5,981 bases of DNA, from positions 1-5,981 of the forward strand of contig JAISBQ010000078.1 in the NCBI GenBank assembly GCA_031266115.1. Reading direction: 5' to 3'. Positions 5,947 through 5,981 of this stretch are shown here, one piece after another; position 1 is the stretch's first letter; the number at the start of each line of letters is the position of its first letter. Under the pieces are notes generated by a model. It made no database searches. It was not told where the DNA came from and was given only the letters and a program-made list of their open reading frames with translations. The position numbers and the translations under genes are program-made. The DNA is from Bifidobacteriaceae bacterium. Its GTDB lineage: Bacteria > Actinomycetota > Actinomycetes > Actinomycetales > WQXJ01.

Positions 5947-5981
5947 CAGGCCGGATAGCAGACCAGGCTCGGTGCGGCGCT
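5946..5981 (-). CDS. Probable 3' end of an unidentified upstream gene
   Basis: A minus-strand frame enters from the right edge and reads SAAPSLVCYPA before TGA at 5946-5948. This stop shares its A with the nudC ATG (TGATG), a junction typical of actinobacterial operons, and nudC has no obvious SD of its own, which suits coupling. Eleven residues are too few to name a family. The call could be chance, because the nudC frame is also open here. Confidence 0.35.
   Translation of the reverse strand, partial: SAAPSLVCYPA

Noticed and set aside
1..5981. Defence system, mobile element, CRISPR array or RNA gene
   Set aside because: I saw no transposase, integrase, phage, toxin or nuclease partner frame, no regularly spaced repeats, and no tRNA- or rRNA-like segment. 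The lone UvrD-family helicase is housekeeping UvrD2 beside nudC, not part of a defence cassette.

Overview
The window looks like ordinary chromosome from a high-GC Gram-positive bacterium (Actinomycetota). G+C is about two thirds by eye. Long antisense open frames shadow the genes, as expected at such composition. A nudC–uvrD2 pair whose helicase carries a C-terminal HRDC domain is typical of actinobacteria. A secreted glycosidase with an InlB-type repeat would suit a host- or polymer-associated member (Actinomycetaceae or Bifidobacteriaceae are guesses). The species cannot be named from this sequence.

Layout: every supported gene lies on the minus strand, so transcription runs from right to left. 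At the right edge (5946-5981) there is probably the last 11 codons of an unidentified upstream gene, whose TGA overlaps the nudC ATG (TGATG). nudC (5113-5946) encodes an NAD(H) diphosphatase and RNA deNADding Nudix enzyme. Its stop overlaps the GTG start of a UvrD2-type superfamily 1 helicase (3023-5116) in a GTGA junction with its own GGAG ribosome-binding site. These three frames look like one translationally coupled operon. A 188-bp non-coding gap (2835-3022) follows, containing an AT-rich start region, a good Shine-Dalgarno sequence and possible regulatory repeats. From 2834 to beyond the left edge there is one continuous frame of at least 944 codons. It encodes an exported glycoside hydrolase family 3 enzyme whose signal peptide is followed by an InlB/Listeria-Bacteroides-type repeat, an EF-hand-like loop, the GH3 barrel and the GH3 C-terminal domain. 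It has no stop codon inside the window.

The nudC-uvrD2 unit concerns nucleotide and RNA-cap turnover and DNA repair. The GH3 gene concerns extracellular carbohydrate breakdown and is probably a separate transcription unit. I found no mobile element, CRISPR array, RNA gene or defence system, and no convincing new multi-gene system. The points most worth a second look are the domain architecture of the GH3 protein, the absence of the tetracysteine motif in the UvrD2-like helicase, and deviations in two signature motifs of NudC.
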